64,000 bases of DNA from Cladophialophora immunda (taxonomy: Eukaryota; Ascomycota; Eurotiomycetes; Chaetothyriales; Herpotrichiellaceae), in NCBI RefSeq assembly GCF_000835495.1, contig NW_015622544.1, positions 3,624,855 through 3,688,854 of the forward strand. The letters run 5' to 3'. Both the position numbers and the translations under genes were made by a program. The notes under the pieces were generated by a model that made no database searches, was not told the origin of the DNA, and worked only from the letters and a program-made list of their open reading frames with translations. The stretch's first letter is position 1; every line of letters begins with the position of its first letter. This document shows positions 1 through 10,750 of this stretch, in pieces.

Positions 1-1803
1 CAATTTTCCCCCGATCACTCTTATCACCTTTACATCCCCTAGCAGTGCTAGTGTCTAACCATCGGATATTTGAAGCCCATCCTACTCCGCCTCCAAGGAT
101 TCACTATATTCCACTTTGGTCAAACCCAAACTTCTATGGCCGAACCAGAGTATTGGAAGAGATTCATAATGAATTATTTGGTTGCACTTCCGACTCAAAA
201 TCAACGCAGTATCAGAGGTCTTGCCTCATCCATGGCATCGGAGGAATGGGCAAGACACAAGTTGCCCTAGAATACACCCATCGCTACGGAGACTTTTATG
301 ACTATATCTTCTGGGTACGGGCCGAGACAGGGCTTGAGATGATTAAGGACATCATTACAATCTCGGACAAGCTCAACCTGGAGCAGCCAAAGCATGGCGG
401 TGATGGTGCAATTATCGACAAGGTTCGAACTTGGTTCGAAACCACCACTGGTAGCTCTCCCCACTATTGGTACTTCTGTCGTGATTGTCTCACATATCTC
501 CAGACAGGAAATGGTTACTGGTATTCGACAACGTTGAGGACATGGAAAGCCTGACGCCATATCGGCCGCGGTTGGGTCATGGTTCATTGCTGCTGACATC
601 ACAAAACGCTGGACTCCGTTCCCAGACAACCCACAACATTCCCTTAAAGCCGTTTGGCGAAGAAGAGGGTGCTAGCTTTCTCCTGAAGCAACTGAATGGA
701 GAACATCCTCCGACAGAGAATGACGATGCGATCTCGTTGTGCAAAGAACTTGGGGGTTTACCACTGGCGATCGCGCATGTTGCGGGTTATATGGCAGAAT
801 CAGATGTGTCTGTAAAGGATACGCTTGACATGTTCACGCAGCGCCGTGAGTCTGCCGAGATCTTCAATACAAAACCGGATACAACGTTTGTGTATAGCAA
901 AGCCCTCGACTTTGTCTGGGACGTTGCGTTGCGGGAGCTGGTCGACGACACACTCAGGCTGATGCATGTCTTGTCCATGCTGAATCCGGAGGGCGTGCCA
1001 GAGGAGATGCAACGTGGAGATCACTTGGAGCAAGGTCTTTCATTTTTAAGTAAGTCGAAACGGGCACAGTAGGCGCTTCCAACACTGCGGGGACCCTAGT
1101 GTTACAGGCTGCTAACTCAGAACAGATTCTTGGCTATGATTCGCAGCCTTTGCCGTCGGCAGCTCATTTCCAAGACAGAGGTCTCAGGGCGGCACTGCCT
1201 CTTGACCCACCAATCGCTGCAACGCAGCATCTTGCATCGCCTGGATGGCGTGGAGGGGAAACTTGAGGAAATCTTCCAGACAACTCTCACGCTTCTCCGC
1301 AAAGTATTTCCTCGGCAGTCATCCATCCAATTTCCTCAGAATGATCATTGGAAAGTGTGGGAGCTGTACAGTCCCCATGTTATGAGCTTGAGAAAAGTGC
1401 ATGCGGAATCGGACCAGAGTCTTTCATCATCAATCGGGTTCGCGGAGATTCTGGGAGATGTGGCGAACTACTTCTGGGAGCGGAACCTATTTAACAACGG
1501 TATTCTGGCATCCGAATCTGCAGAAAGATATGCGAAAGCCTCCCGGGCCAGTTTCCTCACCTACAAGCACACATCTTTACCATCGGAGCATCAATTCGGT
1601 CGCATGGAGGCATTTCAGAACGGAAGGAATCCCTTCAAGGTTTCCAGAAATCACTTGCACTACGACAGCAATACATAAACGAGCTTTGTCCCGAACATGC
1701 AACAGAGGATGATATCGGCAACTACGCGAATGCGTGGAGCAACCTTGGTTATAGGCGCGTAATATCCTGCCCATCCGCATCGGACCCGAACATGATAATG
1801 TAA
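1..1803 (+). pseudogene. NB-ARC/TPR NLR (STAND) gene fragment, 5' cut by window, 3' truncated
   Basis: STAND ATPase of the fungal NLR type, a cytosolic signalling switch linked in this family to non-self recognition. Seen: a typical NPxFYGR entry motif, a P-loop (GIGGMGKT, about nt 237-260), a Walker-B-like LLVFDNVED, and a GLPLAI motif. Exons fit as 3-450 and 504-1049 (intron 451-503, phase 1, joins cleanly). A piece around 1127-1550 then leads into a TPR-like piece about 1619-1755 (ALRQQY...NAWSNLG). The second junction has a good GTAAGT donor at 1050 and a CTAAC branch site at 1112, but neither nearby AG restores frame, so it is probably damaged. The last piece reads about 15 unrelated codons to a stop at 1801-1803, overlapping the end of the antisense hydrolase. 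The usual long TPR array is missing. The true N-terminus lies outside the window. Confidence 0.7.
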
Positions 1804-3296
1804 TATTCTTTTGCATATCCGGCTTCACGTGCAAGCGTTACGCACTTGTCGTACTCTAAGCTCCAGTAGAAACTGTCTTCTTGATATGGGACTAGCCGAA
1901 ATGTATCAGCATGTCGCCCCATGTATGAAATATAGAGACTGTCCATCCTCCTATTGTAGTCCACATCGATGAAGAAATTTCCGATAAGATTGAAATAGCA
2001 TCCAGCAAAGGCTCTGAGCGATCTGGTAGGCTTCTGCACAGTCCTTCCGTCAGTGAGGCTCTTATTGAGGTCTCTCATTTGTTGCAAGTTGCTCGAGGCC
2101 GATTTCCGGGCGAGCTCAGTGTAGTTGGGAGCATTATCGAGATTGTTGAAAAGCGCTTCGACCAGGAGGTTGCCGATCCACCGTACTCCCCCGTTCAAGG
2201 ACAACGAGTTGGTGAGCACGACAACAGCGCTGCCTGTTTCTGGGAAGATGGCGTTGTAATTGTTGTGGCCGGGAATGCTCCCGCCGTGGTAAAGGGCTAT
2301 CCGGGACGGCGCACCTGTTCCTACCAGCGGCTTTAGCTCGCTCGGTCCATTGTCCCCGGGAGATAGGATGCCGGGAAGCTGGGCTCGTGCCCAACCGAAT
2401 GCGTATGAATGCTCTCTCAGCGAGCGTGATGGCAAGGGGAGGCGTCCTTGCCAGAGGTCGCGTACGGCCTTGAGGGGGTGCTTTGGTTTAGTCGACTGAT
2501 CTTCCTGGAAAGCGAACGTCAATTCGTCGCGAGCGGCTTGTATGAAGGCCCTGTAAAGAGACAGGAGGTCACCAACGGAGCTTCGAATTCCTCCTGCTGG
2601 CCCCATCAACACGTTTTTACCCCTTAGCGCTGGCGCAAGTTGAACGACAGATGCATTTTCGAGGGCCGCATATGGCTTCGCCTCGTTGTCGCGGATCTCC
2701 CCAGTGTAATATGTTCTTCTCATGCCGAGTAGGTTAAGCAGTCGATTCTAGAGAACTTCACTGAGTGTAGCACCAGAGAGCTTCTCAAGTATCTGGCCCA
2801 GTACTTCATAGGCAAAGTTGTTGTAGATGAAATAGCCTCGAAAAGGTCGGACCCCTGGGGCGTGATTTAGGATCTGAGTCGCCTGTGATTTCGGAAGGAA
2901 AGGCACATTTTCTGATGCCAGCCACAGAGAGTCAAGAGCAGCAAACCCGGTCCGGCGGCACAGGAGATCGGCAACCGTGATGCCACCGTACACATCGGAA
3001 CGATTGAATTCGGGTAGGATGGTCCTCAATGGGACGTCCCAGGACGACAAAGAACTGTCATCAACAAAGGACGACAATAAGGCGGCTGTCATGGCTTTGC
3101 TAAGCGAGCCTAAAACGAAAGTCGTGTCGCTGTCGCAGGAAACTCCTCGCTCGACATCAGCGAAGCCAAAAGAGGCTTTGTAGACCACCTCATCATTGTG
3201 CAGAACGCCGAATGAGACACAAGGGATGCCCAAGATTTTGAGAATGTCCGTGATTATCGGGCTAAGGGCCGCGAACTTGCTGGCGAGGATCTTCAT
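1749..3296 (-). pseudogene. Beta-lactamase-like serine hydrolase with in-frame amber stop
   Basis: Member of the serine beta-lactamase/penicillin-binding-protein-like family (class C-like hydrolases; fungal members include esterases and transesterases of secondary metabolism). Read straight through it is 515 codons. Seen: SxxK nucleophile motif SLSK at about residues 64-67, YxN motif YNN at 158-160, and an HGG motif (YHGGSIPG) near residue 337. All catalytic landmarks are present. One TAG codon at 2748-2750 splits it; the codons on both sides stay in the same frame and read across the conserved LGMRRTYY segment. Removing the region as an intron would delete conserved residues and be about 38 nt, so a nonsense mutation is more likely. 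No signal peptide seen. Its 3' end abuts the truncated NLR. Substrate unknown. Confidence 0.8.
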
Positions 3297-4080
3297 TCGG
3301 GAAGTCGTGCTGAAATCGGAAGTGCAAGAGGGAAAATTTGGTGCGCCGTTGGAGAGAAAAGATGCTGGACCGGGATACTTAAACGCTGCTTCTGAGTTCT
3401 CCTAAACAGGGGTCCCTCATGCCTCCTTCAGATCAAAATTCGCTTCGCCAGAGTCAAGACCACGAGAGAGTATTGAGGTTAGGTTGCTGATTCTCTCTGA
3501 GACTCTGACCCTGTCTAGATTAAGAGCAAATGATTGAATGAACATGCTTGGAGTGAAAATGCATTGATTGCTATCTGTCCTATCTATCTAGCGCGACCTT
3601 CTCGCTCTATATAGATTTGGCTGTGAGCCAGAAGGTTTCGTGGAAACGAGAGATAGTCTCAAAGTCGTTACATATCCCTTGTTGTTACACTCCTGTGATA
3701 GTATAGAGACGCTCTTGACACGCAACAGTCCAACAGCAAATACAGGGGTACTATACTAAGCTACCAGAGAAAACTCAGCATCCCTCTTTTAGGCCTGCAG
3801 AAATGGCGTCTACTATCGTGAAAATATGGCGATTTTTTAAGTTTTCAATTAAAATCTGCTCTTCTTAGTATCCAGTGACCCAGGAAGCTATTGAACGCCG
3901 AATGCGCCCCCGAATTCGCATGACTCACACCAAGGACCCACGTATTAGGGACAGCTCCAAACAACACACTGAGCAAGGGACTATCGGATATATCAGGGGC
4001 GAAGCACGGAGGGATGGAAAGGCCTTTAGAGTAATCGAAAGGGCTTTTGGAAGGGTCGGGAAGGCTCTCGGAGGGGTTCT
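3297..4080. other. Intergenic, no gene recognised
   Basis: Upstream of the serine hydrolase. Only short chance ORFs. Contains stretches such as CTATCTATCTAG and CTATATAG near 3580-3615 that look like decayed repeat DNA, but no terminal repeats could be paired by eye. Confidence 0.4.
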
Positions 4081-4325
4081 GACAATAATATTACTATCTA
4101 GTACACTATGAAGTATAAGACGAAAGACGAGGAGCCTCCAAGAGAACTAGAGGCTCCCTCTCGACCTATATAGGTCTATCTATACCTTCGAAGGGGAGCT
4201 TCTAAGGGCTCTAGGAGGTCTTAAAAGGGGTAGAGGAGTCTTTAGCTCCGTTAATAGATTAAGTATATATATAGGGGGGGCTATAGAGTTAGTAATAGTA
4301 TAGTTATATCTATCATAATACTCAC
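4081..4325. repeat. TA-dinucleotide-rich, RIP-like relic
   Basis: Sharp local change to TpA-rich sequence (repeated TATA, CTATA, TAGTATAG words) between ordinary-composition flanks. In Pezizomycotina this composition is the usual footprint of repeat-induced point mutation on an old transposon copy. No ORF or terminal repeat remains, so the element type is unknown. Confidence 0.45.
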
Positions 4326-4728
4326 CGGCCCGCCTCGCCCTTCACCTTTGGCCTCGTCCTCGCCAGCTTGCTAGGTGTCCAAGGTCCGGCGTCGCCAGGT
4401 TCCCAGCTCGTGCGTCTCCCAGCCTCCAATGGAAACCACCTCGAATGGATTTCAGGACGACTTCTTTCAGCCCCCTTGCTCTAAATTCAGCCACAATGAG
4501 CGGGGTAGAGACTCTGCTGCAGGTTTCAGCTCTCCTCCTTCCATCTCGCTACGCTCATCTCAACAGCTTGTGTTCAGCCGTTGTCGTGTGAAGTGAATCC
4601 TCCCGAGCAACAACTTTAGTCGTCGTGAGCTTGTTCTTCCTCATTCCCCTGAGTCAAAACTATGCCGCGAAAGGAGTTTGGCTTTCACCGCTTGATAGCA
4701 AAGTTCTCCGGCAATAAATCCGCAAAGT

Positions 4729-4747
4729 CCCCCCCCCCCCCGGGGGG
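4729..4747. repeat. C13G6 homopolymer tract
   Basis: Thirteen C followed by six G inside the NLR relic. The reading frame changes here; adding one base restores it. Confidence 0.8.
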
Positions 4748-4887
4748 AAGCCTGCTATTCCTAAAAGCCTTGTTGAGCCAAGTCCTGAGGCCACGCAAAG
4801 CCAGAAGAGACCAGAAATACCTCGCGAATCTTCGTTGTGGCAAGAAGCTTACAATGTCCTACGAAGGCAATCAATACTAATCCCGCA

Positions 4888-4900
4888 CCCCCCCCCCCCC
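4888..4900. repeat. C13 homopolymer tract
   Basis: Second C tract in the same relic, again coinciding with a frame change that one added base would restore. Confidence 0.8.
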
Positions 4901-5966
4901 TCTTCTCTAGAGATCCACCAATACATGTTGCAATGGCCTTTGGGTGGTTGGAACTGTTGCAATTTATTATCTCGCAGGCCCCAGAATATCTAACGACTAC
5001 AATAACTGATGGTCGGGGCACGAAAGTTACAATCCTAAGTCAGGTATGCTCTCTGTCACGATTCAGATAGGGGGATTCAGTGACAAAGGCTCTTCTGTCG
5101 TTTGGAGCGGACCCTTTCGTCGAAGACGAGTTGTTTCACGACGCTATCTATATATGTATAGCGCTAGGCCTGCCTGAAACCCTTGGGGTGTTATTGCGTA
5201 CACCGGAGGTCATTGCACCTTGTGAGAAGGAAAGATTCTCACCGCTGATCGCGGCCGTGACGATTCGTTATGGTGAGAAGACGGGCCATATGAACGATTC
5301 GAGCTTCTTGAACACGTTGGTATCATTGCTTCCCCAAACGTTGGATACATTCAGCCTTCCTGCCTATCAAACAGCAGTCGCCATGCACAACAACCCTATT
5401 TTTGATTTCCTGCTCGACACGGAATTGGATCTACATGCCAGAGAACCCCTTTTTTTTGTTTTGGAAATGCCATCCAATGCGCGGTGGCGATGTTGAATGC
5501 GTACGGGATCAAACGCGCCCTTGAGAAGGGAGCCGAAATGGACGCTGAAGGCCCCGGGTGAGAAGACCTGATCTCCACCGTCGAAAAGGGCTCGTATCTG
5601 GTCGAAGGCGAGACAGGTGGTCAAGCTGCTGCGGCCAGGCTGAGAATCGGCCAGAAATTCTTCGGGAGACACAATCAATCCGGAGCCGGGGAAAATCGAT
5701 TGAAAGCGTTCTGCCATGCGATATCCGACGCACAGCTCGGATCCCGATGGTTACATGTTCGCTGGGAGAAGCTGAGAGCTTGGGAAGGACAGGAAGTCCT
5801 CCGAGTCCCGGATGACTGGGTGTACGACTACCCGGAGAGTAGGTATCGGAGCAAATTTGGGCTTGATGACCGCTCATTCCAACCAACAAAACACGGCGGC
5901 CGAATCGTCATCTTTGACTGCGCTGTAAGGGCGAGGCGGCGGACTCGGCAAGAAACTCGTTTCTAA

Positions 5967-7623
5967 ACCCCCAAGTCCTGGGCTTCAGAGTCCTCGATGC
6001 CATGTCCTTATGACGTTTGACAATCGAGATGCAACCCTCCAAGGCGGCCTACACTGGACCCACCCTTCTATCGCGTTATGAGGTTTGGAACTATAGACTC
6101 GCATTACCCCCTGGAGGTTCGAGATCTCTCTCTATTCAGTACAGATGACCATACAGGCAGACCGCTCCACGGTAGACGAACCAATCACCCAATCAATCGA
6201 CAAATTATCTTCGCCGTGGTCCCTGGACATTGGACCTTGACTCTACAAGCCGTTGTACAACTTCACACCCGGACTGGTCACAACGGCAAACCTGGATTGT
6301 TGATTCCCTCTCTGGGGATGCTGAGACTACTCGACGCATGATGCTCTAGTTAGTACTGAGCCCCGATTCTCGTGGCGCCCGCGGCGCTCTGTCGCGGGCC
6401 TCCTCGACTCTCCGTCACGTGCCTGATGAAACCCGGCCTCGCTCCCTCCCTTGAACGAAAAATAGTAATAGAGAAAGGACAGTACGGGGTATATATCAGG
6501 TATGTATTTATACACATATTTAAATGCTCCTGCGACGCAGGAGCTGGAAGGAGACGAAGAGGCCCAGGGCGCGAGATGACCGTGACAGAAGGTGGAGCGG
6601 GGAGCGTACGTAGATTGTCACAAGGGATGCAGATTTAGATACCAGGTATGCTCAGGGCCGAGCAGCCGCGGGTACATACATATATACATACATACGTAGG
6701 TATCTTCTGTAATAAGCTCTGCGAATGTGGTTGGGCAATGAATTGTTGGTGGTACTGTAGTGGTGGTGGTGATACAAAAACAGGCAGGAAAATCTCTATC
6801 TACACTTACACACAGCAAGCCCCCGGAGCCATGCCATGACTTCGTGACACGATGTGACCAAACCGCCATGTGTGTTGGTCGGACCCGAATCCGTCTTCCC
6901 TGGTCATTCCCACAAGACATCCTGGGATATCTCTCGCCCTCTTCCACTGCCTCCGATGCTTGCCTCCTATAAGACATTACGCTCGCGATAAGATTTTGGG
7001 GGACGAAATACAGTCAATACTTCGCCCTTGCTCATGCAAATATTAGTTGGTGGGTTCTCTTTGGTTCCCTTTCCTTCTCGCGTGACGATGCCTGAAAACC
7101 ACTGCTCACGGCACCCTCAATAGTAATGCAGGCATGGGGATGCAAGTTGTGAGAAGCCACCCCAGCCCTAACTCTTCTCCTTCTCCTCCGACCTTTGTCA
7201 GCCCTCCCCAGCAGCAGGAACATCCCCCGTGCACTCAAACAAACCACCGACGCCAAAGCTATGCCATCGACCACCTGAACTGGGTCTAAAATCTAAAACA
7301 AACAGCAAAAGAGAGTAAGAAACTGGACGGTGCTGTCGGGTAAGGATCGTTCATCATTTCAATTGTGTTGCTGAAATGCAGAGAGTGAGAGTGTGGTCGG
7401 GGCGGTTGTGTCTGGATCGTAGTATTCAGTCGTCAGTGTGCGTGTGGTTGAGTGTTGTTATTGATGATGTTGGGTATCCAGCAGTCTCGACATAAGTGAA
7501 AAAGACTCATAGCAGACTGGCGGTATATGCCAACCTCAGATGAGTGTTCTCGTGTCCATGCCGTGGTGTACAACCCGCATTGCCTCGTATCGGTAGCGGG
7601 ACCAAGTCCATGTTCACTTGCTA
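5967..7623. other. Gene-free interval
   Basis: Between the NLR relic and the 3' end of the WSC gene. Only short ORFs without recognisable domains. Holds the TACATA microsatellite at 6671-6700. The right part is probably the 3'UTR of the WSC gene. Confidence 0.5.
6671..6700. repeat. TACA/TATA microsatellite
   Basis: Imperfect run of TACATA/CATA units in the gene-free interval. Confidence 0.6.
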
Positions 7624-8551
7624 CTAAGCCATTGCAGATGACTTTGACTCTCGATCCGGATTTCGCACCTAGGAAATGTTAGTGGTTTGGATAAGCTGTT
7701 ATCACGGCCAAAAGCCAACATACCTGCAATATCCTCCTGGAGAAATCTCGTTCATCGGCGATGCTGCCAATACTTTGTCGACGGTGTGAGTAGATAGAGG
7801 GGTCAAGGCGCTGGTCAGTGGATGATTTGTCTGATTTCCCTGATCCGACGAACGAACTGACCGCCGCATTACGACGGTGCTCTTCTTCAATTTCACGGTT
7901 CCTCTTGTGTCTCAAGTACAGGAGGACACCTCCGATGATCCCAGAGAGGCCAACGACGCCAACAACGACGCCAACGGCAATGCCGACCTTGCTGGTTCCG
8001 CCGGATGATTTGTCGGCTGAAGCCATAGCTGAAGCCGTCACAACGATGGTCTCGCCCGGTTTGGTAACAACTGCAGGCTGGCTTGTACTTGAGCCTCCAG
8101 ATTGCGTAGCGGTTGAGCTGCTCGAACTGCTGGTACTGTTCGGGGCAGTTTCAACGTCGGCGGTCAAACCCGTAAGATACACTTGCCAGAAGCCAATGCC
8201 ACCACAGGTCTGCTGAGAGTAGCCGTTGCATGGCGAGTTGCAACTGTCCGGGTCCACTTCAGTGTCCAAGGCTGGCAATTCGTCACCACAATAACACGTC
8301 GATCCTCCAGTTATGGCCATCACGGGCTTGTTCAGCTGCACACAGACTCCTTGACAGTAACCTGAAGTTTGGAACGTGTAGTCACCCTGAGAGGTGAGAG
8401 GGTCTGGGTGGTCGTAGCAGCCTAGTGTAGTGATCGCTTTAGGGGCATTTGTGGACGTCGCAGTTGAGGATCCTGATTGAGCTGATACTGGTGCTGTGAA
8501 AAGAGCGAGAGCCGAAGCCAGAGCGACGGCTCGTAGGAGTGATCGTGCCAT
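7624..8551 (-). CDS. WSC-domain single-pass cell-wall stress sensor
   Basis: Plasma-membrane sensor of the Wsc/Slg1 type, which in yeast reports cell-wall strain to Rho1 and the Pkc1 MAP-kinase pathway. Exons 7724-8551 and 7624-7668, intron 7669-7723 (GTATGT...CTAG, phase 0). Start chosen at 8551 because it begins a clear signal peptide (MARSLLRAVALASALALF). Then a Cys-rich WSC domain (LGCYDHP...GYCQGVC...CYCGDELP...CNSPCNG...CGG), a Ser/Thr-rich stem (SSSSSSTATQ), a transmembrane segment (VGIAVGVVVGVVGLSGIIGG) with basic stop-transfer RHKRNRE, and a cytosolic tail. The last exon adds VRNPDRES, rebuilding the SRRILxVxNPD ending that I recall from fungal homologues. Serine/threonine stems of this family are O-mannosylated rods. 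Confidence 0.87.
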
Positions 8552-10750
8552 GATTCGCGATGCTGTTGGTGAGAGAGTCTGAAAAAACAACGCGGCTCAA
8601 GATATGTCGATGCGTCGAAGAAATCACCGTGTTGCGGCTCTTCGACTCGATTCGACTCGACAAAGACGTGTAGATCGAAAGATGTGAGGTTGTAAGCGGT
8701 GAGGTTCAAGTTGATCAAGGTTCGATCAGGTGGTGCCTCGTCGTGTAACCCGGTCAAATCTAGGTGAAGGCCAGTCACTGGGAAAGGCGCAGCTAGAATT
8801 TCTTTGTTCTCCTTCACAGCAGTGACCCGCACTGCTATTTTTTCTCCCGTGCTCTTTTGTTAACCTTCAGCAACCAGGTCCCCGATTATACATCAAAGGA
8901 TAAAGCGAGATGGAAGTGTTTACGATCTTCTAGGGAGGTCCGTCTTCGGGTCTGTCTGAAGAGTAAAAGGGGAGCTTGGCTGGGAATGCAAGTTGCGTTT
9001 CAGACTTGACACACCACGGCCCCTGAGAAGTCGATCAAAGCAGTAATGGAAGCTGAGCGAGTGTAAGAAGGAGGTGTCAATTGAGACGCGGCGGGCGTCT
9101 GGACGGCGTAGAATGTGCGGTTGCACGTTGCCTCGATGGCGATGTGGTGAGGTTGTTGTGCAGGTCGAAAGGAATGTGGTGGTTTGTTTCTGCGGTGGTG
9201 CAGGATGGAGAGAGGAAGAGTCACAAGACTTGGGAAGGGAAGGGAATCAGGATCGATGGAGCACTGGCCTGCGAGTCTGCGACGGGGCAATTGCGCTGCC
9301 TTACGCGACCCGGGAAAGAGGAGGTGCTGGGTGACACTAGGGGAGCAGGGCTTGATGTTTCAATTGGTTCTCTAGGCAATATTGGGCCAAATGGCGAAAG
9401 GGCCCTCGGTAGCACGTAAGGGCATTGGCAGGGGTGGATTGGAGCATGCACCGTGGAAGCTGAGCAGCGAAGAGGAGGCCTGCACACAGAAGAAACAGCG
9501 GCAGCAGAAAATGGCTCCCCTCGGAAATTGGTTGTCAAACGCCTATCGATGCTTTAGGCTTGGTGGTGCCCCCCAAAGCCCCAGTCTCTAACCCCTTCAG
9601 GCGGCGTGCTGCCCCCCGGCTCAGCTTAGCCAGGTACCGTCGACTGACATGTCCAATCCCCTGCAAGCCACCTGACAAGCCACTTTCGCCCACGTTATCT
9701 TGACTTCCCTGCCAAACCTTTGTATCCGTGTCTTCATCTCGAATCTCAATGGAGTGGATTGGAGCCTGGATGCTCAATTCTATTTTGATCGAGGCCAATT
9801 CCCTGGTGCAAAGAGTTTGTGTAGAGCCGTTGTTGGCGCAGGCTACTCAACGCGATGTTATCCCTTCTCTTCTCGACAAGCACAAACAACAGCCTTTTTT
9901 TCTGACTCCAAGATCCTGCCGAGGCACCAGGGAATAGTCATATGTTCCTGCATTGGTGTGCGCGGCCTTGCATCGCAACGTTGGCTCTGATTTGCTCACG
10001 CCGCACTTAGGACTTCCGTCAGCCCCAGTTTGAAATCGCTGAGTGGCGTCCGGGTATGGCGCTGTGGATGGCGTGGAGGGGCTTTGGGCTAGGAGCACAA
10101 CGAGACGCCTCGACTGCTTCACACTTTCTGTGGCATCAAGGGAAAGCTGGCAGGAGGCCGCGTCGTATCTCGGTCCTCATCTTTATCCGATTGGCGGCTG
10201 ACAGTGTTGTGAGGTGTTGGTGCGCGCCTCTTCTGGCATGATCAGAGCGGTGGCGTTTGGTGGCTTGTCCGCGGCTTGATTTCGCTTGATAGCTGGGTTC
10301 TCACATACCCATGTTCAGCATGCACAACGATGGTTTGCAGAAGGGAAAGAAGATTAGAAAGGACATGTGCAAGGCAGAATCTGGCTTGGCTGGGTGTAGA
10401 CTCCGCTGACACCCGCGAAGTTGTGCGCCATGGCTTGCAATCGAGCAGGTATTTCTGGAACATATATGGAGTACCGGGTAACTTGTCCTCGAGGCCATCA
10501 CAACACACAATCATCTATTCATCTCCATAACAATCAGCCAGCACTCCATACGGCGTGCATCAATGCCAATATCAAGCCAAGAAGATATAAGCAAGTCGCG
10601 TCCCAGCACCTTGTGCGTGCAGTTGTTGATTGTAATCCCTTGCCCCATATCTGAGTTCGAAAGCCCCATGCAAATAGACCGACCCATTGTAGCCCATTTT
10701 TGGCACATTGTTGCGAGCCAGGCTTTCCACCGTCAGGCCTCAAGGCGGCA
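8552..10750. other. 2.2-kb gene-free region upstream of the WSC gene
   Basis: Lies between the 5' end of the WSC gene and the 3' end of the AMSH-like gene. Several ORFs of 60-130 codons on both strands, all with skewed composition and no recognisable domains. Probably long promoter/5'UTR of the WSC sensor plus the 3'UTR of the deubiquitinase. Confidence 0.5.

Larger units (their letters stand above)
4662..5966 (+). pseudogene. Collapsed NACHT_N-ankyrin NLR relic
   Basis: Begins with an ATG and a basic leader (MPRKEFGFHRLIAKFSGNK). After a frame change at the C13G6 tract (4729-4747) it reads ESSLWQEAYNVLRRQ, which matches the N-terminal motif of fungal NACHT NTPases (NACHT_N, 'LWxxAYxxLR'). 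After a second frame change at a C13 tract (4888-4900) it passes directly into ankyrin-like sequence (PPIHVAMAFGWLELLQFI, then LLSFGADPFVEDE from about 5089). A stop interrupts at 5068-5070. A third change at a T8 run (5450-5457) leads to GNAIQCAVAMLNAYG and a tail to 5966 with one more TGA at 5559-5561 (followed by GTGAGA, so possibly an intron start). The whole NACHT ATPase body is absent, so this looks like an internal deletion joining the two ends of an NLR. Not functional as assembled. Confidence 0.6.

Noticed and set aside
421..441. GGTTCGAA-like word resembling a tRNA B box
   Set aside because: Lies inside the NB-ARC coding exon with no A box or acceptor stem around it. Other such words (8720, 21309, 49825) also fail.
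3875..4111. 78-codon ORF next to the TA-rich block
   Set aside because: Arg/Gly-rich random translation without domains.
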